Positions 16,994 to 25,580 of a stretch of 64,000 bases of DNA are shown one piece after another. How positions within the stretch are numbered: the stretch's first letter is position 1; each line of letters opens with the position of its first letter. Location: the NCBI GenBank assembly GCA_963778375.1, contig CAVZTX010000002.1, positions 124,001 to 188,000 of the forward strand, read 5' to 3'. A program made the position numbers and the translations under genes. The notes under the pieces were generated by a model. That model was not told the DNA's origin and ran no database searches. It worked only from the letters and a program-made list of their open reading frames with translations. This DNA comes from CAVZTX01 sp963778375. Lineage in GTDB: Bacteria > Chloroflexota > Ktedonobacteria > Ktedonobacterales > Ktedonobacteraceae.

Positions 16994-17023
16994 TTGACAC
17001 AGTTGTTACAATGCGGTTAGAAT
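16994..17023 (+). promoter_or_regulatory. Promoter of ftsZ
   Basis: Consensus TTGACA (16994-16999), an 18 bp spacer and TAGAAT (17018-17023), about 87 bp upstream of the ftsZ ATG. The match is strong for a sigma-A promoter. Confidence 0.7.
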
Positions 17024-17109
17024 GCCATCCAAGGTCGTATGATGCCTGCTCATGCAAGTGGAGCCGATTCGGTTCGGTGAAGCCACTCTATTAAGAATGA
17101 TGAGAAGAA

Positions 17110-18708
17110 ATGGGGGTTCGCATGCACTCGATGTCTCATGATGATGAACACATGCGCAAGGATGCCCCACAACGGCCGCCAGGGATGACTAAACCCGCAC
17201 AACATAGTCCGGAAGCGTACTCGGGATTTGAGGATCAGTGGGCCGTACTACGGCACGAGGTGGAGGTGGAGGAAGTTATGAAACAGCAAGATGAACGGGT
17301 GCAAGCGAACTGGGAGCAGCGATCCACAAATCGAGATACCGGTGAAGAAGTCATCTCTCGCCAAGCATCCTTTAATGCGCTTAATACGCTAGAACCCGCA
17401 CAACATACTGTGGATATCGTGGTTGCCGGTGTTGGTGGCGCTGGCATGAACGCTGTCAATCGCATGATTAGCACACGAGTACGTGGGGTACATTTCGTCT
17501 CAATGAATACTGATGCCCAGGTACTTTCGCTTTCACAGGCTCCCGACCGCATTTGCCTGGGGCAACATCATACGAAAGGTCTAGGAGCAGGTGGTAATGC
17601 ATCTGTCGGCACACGAGCCGCGACCGAGAGTGCGGCAGAAATTCGCGCCGCCTTAGGCGATGCTGACTTGGTATTCATTGCCGCTGGTATGGGTGGTGGT
17701 ACCGGAACAGGTGGCGCTCCTGTCGTCGCCTCGATTGCAAAAAAACTTGGTGCGCTCACCGTTGGCATCGTCACACTTCCATTTACATTTGAGGGATCAC
17801 GTCGTCGGCGCATTGCGGAAGAAGGTTTGGCAGCATTGGGCGCGGAGATTGATGCACTGATTACCATTCCAAATGATCGCCTGCTGTCGGTAACGGGGAA
17901 AGATCTCAGCCTATCTGAAGCCTTCAAGATAGCCGATGATGTGCTTCGCCAGGGAGTACAGGGCATTGCCGAAGTTATCAATGTGCCTGGGATGGTCAAT
18001 GTCGATTTCGCCGATGTTCGCAGCGTGCTGCGTGGGGCAGGAACGGCGCTGATGAGCATTGGTCAGGGTCAGGGACGCAATCGCGCTCAACGTGCGGCCG
18101 AGGAGGCTATTGCAGGTGGTTTTCTGAATGTGACGATCCGTGGTGCACAGCGCGTTCTCTTCAATATCAGCGGTGGCGAAGATATGACGCTCTTCGAGGT
18201 CAATGAGGTGGCCGAAAACATCGGTAGAGCCATAGATACGACAGCAGATATTACTTTCGGAGCGGTTATCGATCCAACATTGAGCGATACCATCCGTGTG
18301 ACGTTGATCGCGGCTGGTATGGAGGAACTGCGAACCGCTCGATTACCTGCCATCCATGCGGATTCACCTCGTCCGACATCTCTACGTCAAGCACCTCAGA
18401 GTTTCGGCACACCAACTCCATCTCTACCACAACAGGCTCGGCCTATAAACCCTAGCAACCAATTTGAACAGCCTGCGGCAATGCCTCCATCTGCTCCACT
18501 CGCATCGCAGGCATTACCAAGAACTATCTCCCCTGCTCCACATAATTTGCCAGCGCGTCCGCAGCGCAGCCTAGATGATCTACGAGGTCTACGAAGCATG
18601 GGTCGCCGCCAGGAATCCTCTAGAATGCATGCGAAGCAGACGGATGAGGAGGGGGAACTGGAGGCTGATGCGGTAGATCTGCCACCCTTTCTCAGGAAAT
18701 ACACTTGA
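17110..18708 (+). CDS. ftsZ: Cell division protein FtsZ with N-terminal extension
   Basis: FtsZ is the tubulin-like GTPase that forms the division ring. The core starts near residue 100 (VDIVVAGVGGAGMNAVNRM). The GTP-binding signature GGGTGTG is at about 195-201 and the T7 catalytic loop NVDFADV at about 297-303, so both GTP binding and hydrolysis residues are present. A Pro/Ser-rich linker of about 120 residues leads to a C-terminal DLPPFLRKY, matching the peptide that binds FtsA/SepF-type anchors. The first 98 residues are hydrophilic with charged, possibly coiled stretches (VEVEEVMKQQDERVQ) and are not part of usual FtsZ. It is outside any dcw cluster. The total of 532 residues is well above the common 350-400. 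Confidence 0.93.
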   Translation: MGVRMHSMSHDDEHMRKDAPQRPPGMTKPAQHSPEAYSGFEDQWAVLRHEVEVEEVMKQQDERVQANWEQRSTNRDTGEEVISRQASFNALNTLEPAQHTVDIVVAGVGGAGMNAVNRMISTRVRGVHFVSMNTDAQVLSLSQAPDRICLGQHHTKGLGAGGNASVGTRAATESAAEIRAALGDADLVFIAAGMGGGTGTGGAPVVASIAKKLGALTVGIVTLPFTFEGSRRRRIAEEGLAALGAEIDALITIPNDRLLSVTGKDLSLSEAFKIADDVLRQGVQGIAEVINVPGMVNVDFADVRSVLRGAGTALMSIGQGQGRNRAQRAAEEAIAGGFLNVTIRGAQRVLFNISGGEDMTLFEVNEVAENIGRAIDTTADITFGAVIDPTLSDTIRVTLIAAGMEELRTARLPAIHADSPRPTSLRQAPQSFGTPTPSLPQQARPINPSNQFEQPAAMPPSAPLASQALPRTISPAPHNLPARPQRSLDDLRGLRSMGRRQESSRMHAKQTDEEGELEADAVDLPPFLRKYT

Positions 18709-18727
18709 TGCCTTTCCTGAGAAAGGG
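18685..18727 (+). terminator. Long perfect hairpin spanning the ftsZ stop codon
   Basis: CCCTTTCTCAGGAAA (18685-18699) pairs perfectly with TTTCCTGAGAAAGGG (18713-18727), a 15 bp stem with a 13-nt loop that contains the stop codon (18706-18708). No T-run follows on the plus strand. It may end transcription, protect the 3' end, or affect the end of translation. Confidence 0.6.
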
Positions 18728-18784
18728 TAGGCCCAGCCAACGACGTCGGCCAGGTCCATAATTCAAACAATACCTCTACTAATT

Positions 18785-19054
18785 TTACTCGGGAGCAGCA
18801 ACAGCGCGACCGCGCTCACCACCCTTCTTGCCGATCTTAGAATAAAATTCTGAACCCTGCTGGCGCTTGGTAGACTCACCACCCTTTTTACCAATTTCGG
18901 CATAGAACTGCGGTCCCCGTTTCTCCTTTACGGTCTCGCCGCCCTTCTTACCAATCTTGGAATAAAACTCCGGGCCGTATTTCTCACGGACAGCCTGTCC
19001 ACCACGTTTTGCTTTTTGCGATCCTGGTTCTGGTCCGCGTTTGTTATTTGCCAT
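18785..19054 (-). CDS. KGG-repeat stress-induced protein
   Basis: 89 residues made of about three and a half copies of a ~20-residue unit ending in GKKGGE (for example PEFYSKIGKKGGETVKEKRG). This is the KGG repeat of the general stress protein / GsiB-like hydrophilins, which are unstructured, water-soluble and linked to desiccation and stress survival. I start at ATG 19054, where MANNKRGPEPGSQ begins, typical for the family; the longer frame upstream is unlike it. The gene is convergent with ftsZ. Confidence 0.9.
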   Translation of the reverse strand: MANNKRGPEPGSQKAKRGGQAVREKYGPEFYSKIGKKGGETVKEKRGPQFYAEIGKKGGESTKRQQGSEFYSKIGKKGGERGRAVAAPE

Positions 19055-19150
19055 AGAAAGTCCCGCCTCTCTTTTACGAACATCCACATTTACCCACAAC
19101 GTACATACAATGCGGTGAGACATTCTGATGTAGAACATCTCGCTGCTTCC

Positions 19151-20026
19151 TTACTGCGACTGATGCCCTCGCGCCCGCGCCACGCGATTGGCAATTAAAC
19201 CCGCTGTCATCCCTGCGCCAACACCGTTATCGATGTTTACCACAGAGAGACCTGGCGCACACGTTTGTAACATCGAAAGCAACGCGGCAACACCTTTGCC
19301 GCCCATTCCATAGCCAATCGAGGTTGGCAAGCCAATAACAGGGACTGGAACTAACCCTGCCACTACTGAGGGTAACGCCCCATCCATACCAGCCGCCACA
19401 ATAATCACATCTACCTCGGTGGAGAGCAGATTCCGTAAAGGTTCCATCAAGCGATGCAATCCTGCCACTCCCACATCATAGATACGCGTTACACGACATC
19501 CCATTTCTTCTGCAATGAGCATGGCCTCTTCTGCCACCGGGATATCAGACGTACCAGCACTGATCACACCAACATGCCCACTCGTTTTACGACGCTCATA
19601 GCCGGGTCTGTAGATAACAACTGCATGAGCCGCTTCGTAAATGCGAAGAGTACACTCTTGAAACGCTTCCCGTAGAGCTTCTACAGCTTCTGGACGAACC
19701 CGGCTGATAATTGCTCGTCCTGAACTTGCCAGAAGTCGACGCGCCATCGCGATGATTTGCGCCACTTCTTTAGTCTCACCGAAAATGACTTCCGGTGTAC
19801 CTTTGCGTTGCTCACGTTCAGTATCAGGGCGAATCTCGATTACAGGTGAGACATCATTACTCTCAGAATTCTGCAATTCCTGCTCTAAGCTGCTAGAAAG
19901 GGGCAAACCACCTTCATGCTCAGTTGCTTGCTTATTTAAGCTAACACTTTGCTTGAACGTTTGCTGATTGAGCAAGTGGTGAAGCAGTTCCAATTGCTCA
20001 TCAGTTTGATGGCCCACAAAATACAT
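19151..20026 (-). CDS. larB: LarB-type pyridinium-3,5-biscarboxylic acid mononucleotide synthase (PurE-related)
   Basis: 291 residues. The C-terminal half carries the PurE-like core: VISAGTSDIPVAEEA, VGVAGLHRL, VIIVAAGMDGALPSVVAGL and GYGMGGKGVAALLSML. LarB carboxylates and hydrolyses nicotinate adenine dinucleotide in making the nickel-pincer cofactor of lactate racemase. The first ~75 residues are a variable hydrophilic leader. LarC, LarE and LarA are not in this window. A larB without its partners can also serve another Ni-pincer enzyme, so the link to the lactate genes at 48-50 kb is only suggestive. Confidence 0.85.
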   Translation of the reverse strand: MYFVGHQTDEQLELLHHLLNQQTFKQSVSLNKQATEHEGGLPLSSSLEQELQNSESNDVSPVIEIRPDTEREQRKGTPEVIFGETKEVAQIIAMARRLLASSGRAIISRVRPEAVEALREAFQECTLRIYEAAHAVVIYRPGYERRKTSGHVGVISAGTSDIPVAEEAMLIAEEMGCRVTRIYDVGVAGLHRLMEPLRNLLSTEVDVIIVAAGMDGALPSVVAGLVPVPVIGLPTSIGYGMGGKGVAALLSMLQTCAPGLSVVNIDNGVGAGMTAGLIANRVARARGHQSQ

Positions 20027-20250
20027 CCTTACTAGAGCCTGGACAAGAATTTCTCATCTGGGAGTTTCCCAACCAGTCACAGTTTAACATAGTTGAACCA
20101 AATGAGCAAGCCAACAATGACTCGAAATCCTACTACAAGTCGAAATTGCTGAAAACACAGCTTTTCCTCGCCTTCCCCACCTATGTTATAATGTACTCGT
20201 AGCTCCAAATTTATGGTTGCTACATAGGATTTTTTAGCAATAAGCAGAAT

Positions 20251-20727
20251 ATGATCTTAATGAACAATACTCGCCGTGTGATCCTGAGCGCTTTCTGTGG
20301 GCTGGGACTACTCTTGCTGTTGGCAGCTTGTGGCCCTACCATCAGTGGAGTCCAATCACAGCAGACGGTCACTATCAACAAGTCTTTTCAGAATCAGCTT
20401 TCGCCGATACCCAGTCCCGCCACTTATCGCTGCGGCGCATGGTCATCAAACAACGCTCCAGGTGCTTACTCAACCATTTTCATCTACGCGAAACTTGTGA
20501 AAGACGTTACTGGAGTCAGTGGGGCAACGGCTAAGGCCGTCGTGCATTTTAAAAATTTTGATCAGCCCCTCGACCCACAGACGAGCGATAGCGGTGGCTA
20601 TGTGACCTTTGTATTGCCACTTCAGGGCCGCCAACCATCTAAGATTCCGGCGACGGTTGACGTCACCTTCAGCAACTTTCCTGGGGGAACGCTACAATGT
20701 CAGCAGGCGTTTTTCACTCCTCAATGA
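20251..20727 (+). CDS. Secreted lipoprotein, unknown function
   Basis: 158 residues with a signal peptide ending in the lipobox LLAAC, so the mature protein starts at Cys and is anchored to the membrane outer face. Two cysteines remain in the mature part (YRCGAW and LQCQQAFF), probably forming a disulfide. The rest looks like a beta-sandwich (VTGVSGATAKAVVHF, GGYVTFVLPL). I do not recognise a named family. A TATAAT at 20187-20192 is a likely -10. The 3' end overlaps the convergent mutM gene by 14 bp. Confidence 0.75.
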   Translation: MILMNNTRRVILSAFCGLGLLLLLAACGPTISGVQSQQTVTINKSFQNQLSPIPSPATYRCGAWSSNNAPGAYSTIFIYAKLVKDVTGVSGATAKAVVHFKNFDQPLDPQTSDSGGYVTFVLPLQGRQPSKIPATVDVTFSNFPGGTLQCQQAFFTPQ

Positions 20728-21664
20728 GTTTCTGACAATTCGGGCAAAAGTGCGTACTGCGCTGACCGACAATGATACGCTCGATAGGCGTGCCGCAGCG
20801 AACGCAGGGCTGTCCTTGCCGGTGGTAGACCCGCACATGGTTGTAGTTATCACCAGCTTCACCCCAGAGGTCGCGATACTCACTGAAAGACGTTCCTCCA
20901 TGCTCAATGCCGAGGGTTAGTACAGACACAATTCCTTCGTGCAGCAGCTCTACCTCAGCACGAGTGAGCGTGTTAGCGCGGCGCAGGGGATGGATCGAGG
21001 CGTAGAAAAGCGATTCGTCGGCGTAGATATTACCCAGGCCGGCAATCACTTCCTGGGCTAACAAGACCTGCTTGATTGCACTTTTGCGTCCTGCAAGAGC
21101 CTGCGCTAATCGCTCCACCGTAAACTCTTCGCTTAACGGTTCGGGTCCCAATCCTTCTAACGCCTCCAACTCGCGCTCACGCGGCCACAATTCAATGCGC
21201 CCAAATTTGCGCAGGTCCGTGAAGAGCAGTCGCCTTCCATCCGCCAGATTGAAGCAAACCCGGCAATAGAGCAGTTCCGAGTCATAGATACGCGACGAAT
21301 TGTGTCCATTCCCTTTATCATCCCCACCCTGTGCTATGAAGGATGGGCCCTTTGTATTCCAGGCAATGGGATCACTTTGTTGCAGGCTCGTATCCACTTC
21401 CCATCCAGGAGGAAGCAGTAAGAGGTTACCTGTCATACGGCGATGAATGGTGAGTAAAAGATCGCCACTGAGATCAAGCACGAGGAATTTAGCCCGCCGG
21501 CGTACGCCCAGGATTTGTCGTCCTGTAATTTCCGCAAGAAAATCAGGGAGATCGGGATGGCCGATTGTGCGCTGCCAGAAGACGAGCGCTTCGCTAATCG
21601 TGGCTCCTATGATATGGTCACGCAGTTGGCGTGCGGTGTATTCTACTTCAGGTAATTCAGGCAT
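20714..21664 (-). CDS. mutM: Formamidopyrimidine-DNA glycosylase
   Basis: Fpg/MutM removes oxidised purines such as 8-oxoguanine and nicks the strand. The N-terminus is MPELPEVEY, with the nucleophile Pro2 and Glu3. The helix-two-turn-helix region reads KQVLLAQEVIAGLGNIYADESL, and the C-terminal zinc finger has CVRCGTP and CPNCQKL. At 316 residues it is longer than the usual 270-290: about 30 hydrophilic residues (TKGPSFIAQGGDDKGNGHNS and following) sit between the N-terminal domain strands before LLYCRVCFNLADGRRL. That insert may come from a dispersed repeat. Confidence 0.93.
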   Translation of the reverse strand: MPELPEVEYTARQLRDHIIGATISEALVFWQRTIGHPDLPDFLAEITGRQILGVRRRAKFLVLDLSGDLLLTIHRRMTGNLLLLPPGWEVDTSLQQSDPIAWNTKGPSFIAQGGDDKGNGHNSSRIYDSELLYCRVCFNLADGRRLLFTDLRKFGRIELWPRERELEALEGLGPEPLSEEFTVERLAQALAGRKSAIKQVLLAQEVIAGLGNIYADESLFYASIHPLRRANTLTRAEVELLHEGIVSVLTLGIEHGGTSFSEYRDLWGEAGDNYNHVRVYHRQGQPCVRCGTPIERIIVGQRSTHFCPNCQKLIEE

Positions 21665-21744
21665 GGTTCTCTCTAGTTATAAGAATTTGTGGGGTTTTGC
21701 AAGAGATGAGGCGTCATCAGATTAGCTATCACCCAGGTGGGAAG

Positions 21745-22338
21745 TTAATCTTCCTCAGTGAAGGTGTTGTCGAAAGTAGTTTTTTCGTACACCTCGGCCA
21801 CAGAAAATTGGACGCCTACACTTGTTAACTCGACGGTGTCATCTTGCGTGAAGCTGCGCATGGTCCAGTAGTCGGTTTCACGCCGGTAAAGCTGAATTCG
21901 CATCACTTGTGTGTCAATGAAGAGAATTTCTTGGACCGTTAGGATGTTTTGATATAATTCAGATTTGATGCCCCGGTCGCGTGCTTTGGTGGCAGGTGAG
22001 AGAACCTCAGCGACTAAACAAGGGTAGTGGATAACTTTGACCGCGTGACGGTCTCGTCGATCACAACTGACAGACGCATCGGGACAGAGGCAATTACTTT
22101 CATCAGCTAATTCGATGAGCACATCTGAGTTATATACGATGCAAGGACGTTTTCGAAGTTGTTCGCCAAGAATTCTATTGAGAGTGGCTCCAATGATCGA
22201 GTGGTCGGGCGACCCACCTGTCATCATGTAGGCGTAGCCGTCAATGTATTCGTAGCGGTGCTCAGGATCGCTCTCTAGGAGCGCAAAGAATTCCTCTCGG
22301 CTTATTCTTTCTTTCTGTTCACTACGTTCTATTGCCAT
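21745..22338 (-). CDS. Uma2-family putative restriction endonuclease (DUF820)
   Basis: 197 residues of the PD-(D/E)XK fold: RYEYIDGYAYMMTGGSPDHS near the N-terminus, then CPDASVSCDRRD and LVAEVLSPATKARDRGIK with the catalytic Glu. Uma2 proteins are very abundant in Cyanobacteria and Chloroflexota; their role is not settled and no methyltransferase accompanies this one. It is on the same strand as mutM but 80 bp upstream of it. Confidence 0.88.
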   Translation of the reverse strand: MAIERSEQKERISREEFFALLESDPEHRYEYIDGYAYMMTGGSPDHSIIGATLNRILGEQLRKRPCIVYNSDVLIELADESNCLCPDASVSCDRRDRHAVKVIHYPCLVAEVLSPATKARDRGIKSELYQNILTVQEILFIDTQVMRIQLYRRETDYWTMRSFTQDDTVELTSVGVQFSVAEVYEKTTFDNTFTEED

Positions 22339-22401
22339 TGGTTTTTTTCTCTCTTGTTTACGGCGATTAGAGCATCTGCCCCGTGCACCGGTTCCATTAT
22401 A

Positions 22402-23061
22402 TCACTCAGCCACAACTTGCGAACGTGCGGTTAGCTCCCACACCCTGTATCCCGTTTGCGTATCCTCCACCAGCACTGAAGATGGTTGCCGCAAGATCCT
22501 TTTAGCGACCCATACGTCTCCGGCTGCGCCGGAGAAATTGCCGATTGTGGCGAAGATGATATAGGAGGCGAGTGAGGGTGAGAGGAGTGTGAAGATGATG
22601 CCCGCCAGGGTGATTACGATCAGGGGAGCTAAGCCTACGACGAGATACTGATTGCGGCGGAAAAGCTGGTTTTTTGCACCACAGTAGAGTGCAAGTGGCA
22701 ATTTGGCTCCAAAGTATGGATGCCCTCCCCAAAGGGCAAAGGCGAGTCCGTGAATCACTTCGTGTAGTGGCAAGATGACGATATAGCTTACAACGTTGAT
22801 TGCGAACCAGAGGAGCAATCCCCAGCCTGCTGTGTTTGGGGAGAGGGTGTGCTTGTGCCAGTAGTAGGCGGCAAAGTTGAGCACTATAAAGAACACTCCG
22901 CCGATTGCTAACATGAACAGGCTAAATTGAGCGAGGGGACGTAACTGCTCCGGCCCTAGCAATTCTAACTCTTCTCGTATACGTATATGTCCCGCATCTA
23001 TCGCGGACTGCTGTTCACGCCGCAGATGAGGATGAAAGCGATCCATTAGTGTTAATGCCAT
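22402..23061 (-). CDS. DUF3267 putative zinc metalloprotease, membrane
   Basis: 219 residues with four hydrophobic segments. HEVIHG, an HExxH zinc motif, follows the second helix (about residue 100), and VGLAPLIVI later matches the DUF3267 zincin-like membrane protease pattern. The protein would sit in the cytoplasmic membrane and cut within or near it; the substrate is unknown. GAGG precedes the ATG. A divergent tiny membrane protein begins 62 bp away. Confidence 0.82.
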   Translation of the reverse strand: MALTLMDRFHPHLRREQQSAIDAGHIRIREELELLGPEQLRPLAQFSLFMLAIGGVFFIVLNFAAYYWHKHTLSPNTAGWGLLLWFAINVVSYIVILPLHEVIHGLAFALWGGHPYFGAKLPLALYCGAKNQLFRRNQYLVVGLAPLIVITLAGIIFTLLSPSLASYIIFATIGNFSGAAGDVWVAKRILRQPSSVLVEDTQTGYRVWELTARSQVVAE

Positions 23062-23123
23062 TGGTTTACCTCATACCTGATATACTATCATTCTGGGGCA
23101 AGCAGCAGAAAGGTTGGTGGATT

Positions 23124-23306
23124 ATGCGTCGCATTCCTGCCTGGATATATCTAATATGCATTTTTGCGGTGTTCTTCGTAATTTTTGCGATTGTGCTCAT
23201 TGTTTCGGACTTTCCTTTTATTGTGATCAGTACAGCTTTGACGAGTATTCTGATGCTTTCAATAATCATTGTGATATTGGCGCGGGCGTATCAGAATAAT
23301 TGGTGA
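23124..23306 (+). CDS. Small two-helix membrane protein
   Basis: 60 residues from ATG 23124 (MRRIPAWIYLICIFAVFFV) with two hydrophobic helices and a short basic start. AAAGG lies upstream. No family is recognised. The longer frame from 23049 overlaps the divergent DUF3267 gene and was not chosen. Confidence 0.55.
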   Translation: MRRIPAWIYLICIFAVFFVIFAIVLIVSDFPFIVISTALTSILMLSIIIVILARAYQNNW

Positions 23307-23324
23307 GGGTGGGGGAAGACAAAG

Positions 23325-23580
23325 GTGGTGAAACTTTGCGGGGACATTGGGACATTTTGGTTTGCTTGCTTGCTGTTGCTCGTATATGCGTTTGCTTGCT
23401 TGGGACATTCGGGACATTTGTGACTTTTTGTTTTGTCTGTCTCTTTTGTTAAGCATATATGCTCGGTTGCTTGGGATGTTCGGGACATTTGTGACTTTTT
23501 TCTGTTCCTTTTGTTGAGAGGATACATTCGTTTGCTTGTTTGGGACATTCAGGATATTTTTATTTGAGACATGGAGGATT
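23325..23580 (+). repeat. Degenerate tandem repeat, ~65-70 bp unit with GGGACATTYGGGACATTT
   Basis: At least three partial units share the order TTTGCTTGCTTGGGACATTC, GGGACATTTGTGACTTTTT and CTTTTGTT, each about 65-70 bp apart. The sequence is strongly T/G-skewed. A long minus-strand frame through it has only low-complexity translation (repeats of NVPN/MSRMSQ) and is not a gene. Confidence 0.65.
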
Positions 23581-23938
23581 GACGTTTTGTCACTAAGGCG
23601 GAAGCTGAATGGTTGAGAATGAGTTGGGACATGGGAAATGACTCCTGAAGATGTATAGCTGCTGAGGGGAGGACGATCGAGCAAAGAGGGCGGCTCTGCT
23701 ATTCTGATTATACGATGGAGCAAGCGAGCTGCCAAGCAGATGTTTGAAGAATTAGGGATAGGGCCTGCCGCGAGCGAGCTTCGAGAGATGCTCTGGCTGT
23801 CATTCTTCGTGCTGACTCAAGATGTGGCTTACTGGACGGAGAGATCCTTCGCTCTCGCTCAGGATGACAGGTTTTATCTTCTCGGGATGACGCACTTTAT
23901 TTCCAAATGTTTAAGGTCATGGTAGGATGCTTGCAATG
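23581..23938. other. Gene-free stretch with a partial palindromic repeat
   Basis: 358 bp between the tandem repeat and the first sulfatase. From 23842 to 23869 it carries one arm (AGATCCTTCGCTCTCGCTCA then GGATGACA) of the palindromic element that is complete at 56116-56189. The opposite arm is degraded here. Nothing else is recognised. Confidence 0.55.
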
Positions 23939-25327
23939 TTATTTCTCTCTCCACAGCTCTCCCTTATTGTGCATGGGGAGTTCGCGTACACGCAGGCCGG
24001 TTTTGATAGGGTCTTGGTATGCTGAGAAGAAGGTGTTCAGGCGGGTGGTGAGGTCGTGGACGAGGGGTTGGTGCTCTGGAAGGTAGAATAAGTTGATGGT
24101 TTCGCGGGGGTCGGCTACGAGGTCAATGAGTTCGCAGGGGCCATCGGGATAACGGCGGATTAATTTATGGGTACGGTTGCGGATCATGCGCAGGTCGCCG
24201 TATTCGCCAAAGATTTGGGTCTTCCAGTCGTGGAGACCGATGCCTTGTAGGAGGGGTTTGAAGCTGCGTCCGGGGTAGTTGCGGGTCTCTACAACTTGCT
24301 GGGGTAGGGAAACATTGGCAAAGTCGAGCAGGGTCTGGAAGAGGTCGCAGTGATCTACGAACTCTGCGCGTACCTGGCCGGGATAGAGCTGAATGGGATA
24401 GTTGAAAATCATAGGAATGCGAATGGACTCCTCAAGCATGTTTAGAGGGCAGGTACCTCCACCTTTGCCCCAGACGCCGTGATGGCCGCAGTTCATGCCA
24501 TGATCAGCGACATAGACGACCAGTGTGTTCTCGCGAAGTCCCTGGGCATCGAGCTGGTCTAGAAGGCGACCTACTTGCTCATCAACTTCAGTTACCGCGG
24601 CGTAATATTGGGCCAGTGATTCACGGCGATTGAGGCGCGTTTCGGGTTTTGATCCGTCCCTGAGTGTGCCGAAAGGATAGGTTAGATCGTTGGGAATATC
24701 TCGAAAGGTGGAGGTTCTGTACGGGGCAACGAGACGTTCAGGGTGCTCGAGCCAGGGGGTATGGGTCGTGACATAGCCAACGAACAAGAAAAATGGCTGC
24801 TCTGCGCTGCGTATGTTGAGAAACTGAAGAGCATGATCGGTGATGATAGTGGACTTGTAGCCGGTTAATTCTATGGGTTGGTTGTTACTCCAGTAGGTGT
24901 GCGGGCCGCGATGTGTTCCTTGCCAGGGTCCGAGGCTGAACCAGGAGTCGAAACCAGGTTGCTGGACATCTCCCTGGCCACAGTGCCATTTTCCAACGAG
25001 TCCTGTCTGATAGCCAGCTTCTGAAAGGAATTGAGCGAGGGTTATCTCATCTGCCATCCAAATATGCTTTCTGACAAATTCTTCCCTCTCTTCCAGGTAG
25101 TCGTGTATGCCGTGTTGGGACGGGAGTCGTCCGGTAAAAAATGAGGCTCGCGCGGGAGAACAGATTGGGGTAGGGGTGAAGGCGTTTGCCATGCGTACGC
25201 CTGTCTGCGACAGGTAGTCCAGTGTTGGAGAGTGTATCTCAGAATTTCCATAACAGCCAGCAGCCCATTGGCCGTGATCATCGGTCATAATCACGAGTAT
25301 ATTTGGACGGTTCGTTGTTGTGTTCAT
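23939..25327 (-). CDS. Type I sulfatase (Cys-type), sulfatase 1
   Basis: 462 residues from ATG 25327 with AAAGGA upstream. NILVIMTDDHGQW near the start gives the metal-binding Asp pair, and ICSPARASFFTGR holds Cys56, the residue converted to formylglycine (CxPxR). GLVGKWHCG and VVYVADHGMNCGHHG supply the remaining conserved Lys/His and Asp-His metal sites. Without a signal peptide it should act in the cytoplasm on imported sulfated sugars. It is the last gene of the sulfatase locus; a 253 bp gap with a dispersed repeat separates it from sulfatase 2. Confidence 0.93.
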   Translation of the reverse strand: MNTTTNRPNILVIMTDDHGQWAAGCYGNSEIHSPTLDYLSQTGVRMANAFTPTPICSPARASFFTGRLPSQHGIHDYLEEREEFVRKHIWMADEITLAQFLSEAGYQTGLVGKWHCGQGDVQQPGFDSWFSLGPWQGTHRGPHTYWSNNQPIELTGYKSTIITDHALQFLNIRSAEQPFFLFVGYVTTHTPWLEHPERLVAPYRTSTFRDIPNDLTYPFGTLRDGSKPETRLNRRESLAQYYAAVTEVDEQVGRLLDQLDAQGLRENTLVVYVADHGMNCGHHGVWGKGGGTCPLNMLEESIRIPMIFNYPIQLYPGQVRAEFVDHCDLFQTLLDFANVSLPQQVVETRNYPGRSFKPLLQGIGLHDWKTQIFGEYGDLRMIRNRTHKLIRRYPDGPCELIDLVADPRETINLFYLPEHQPLVHDLTTRLNTFFSAYQDPIKTGLRVRELPMHNKGELWREK

Positions 25328-25580
25328 GTTTTTTCCTTTGTAATAAATTAAGCCAAACAAGTGGTTGGCGTGCCCATACGCGTTAACGGAAGCGTTGAGC
25401 CGCCCCACTTGGCGATGTTCCAACAGGTTCTGTCAGTATCCGTCAAACACATCCCACCAGTACGGCACGAGCCAGAGCCCACCCGGCGGGTCACACAGTC
25501 CCCCAGACTGCGTCCATAAAGGCCCGCCACCCCGCTCCACTCCTTCCTCACCCCTACGGACTATGGAGACTGTTGAGCTA
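25328..25580. repeat. Intergenic dispersed repeat (copy A)
   Basis: The spacer between sulfatases 1 and 2 contains a 44-nt block (25482-25525, core CACACAGTCCCCCAGACTGC) that reappears with one mismatch at 30019-30062. Both copies end in CCCCTACGGAC about 25-30 bp later. It looks like a mobile or amplified non-coding element. Confidence 0.7.

Noticed and set aside
17568..18059. Minus-strand open frame inside ftsZ
   Set aside because: Shadow of the conserved FtsZ core; low-complexity translation.
23259..23735. 158-codon minus-strand frame over the tandem repeat
   Set aside because: Translation is repetitive (MSRMSQ/NVPN) and follows the DNA repeat; no start signal.
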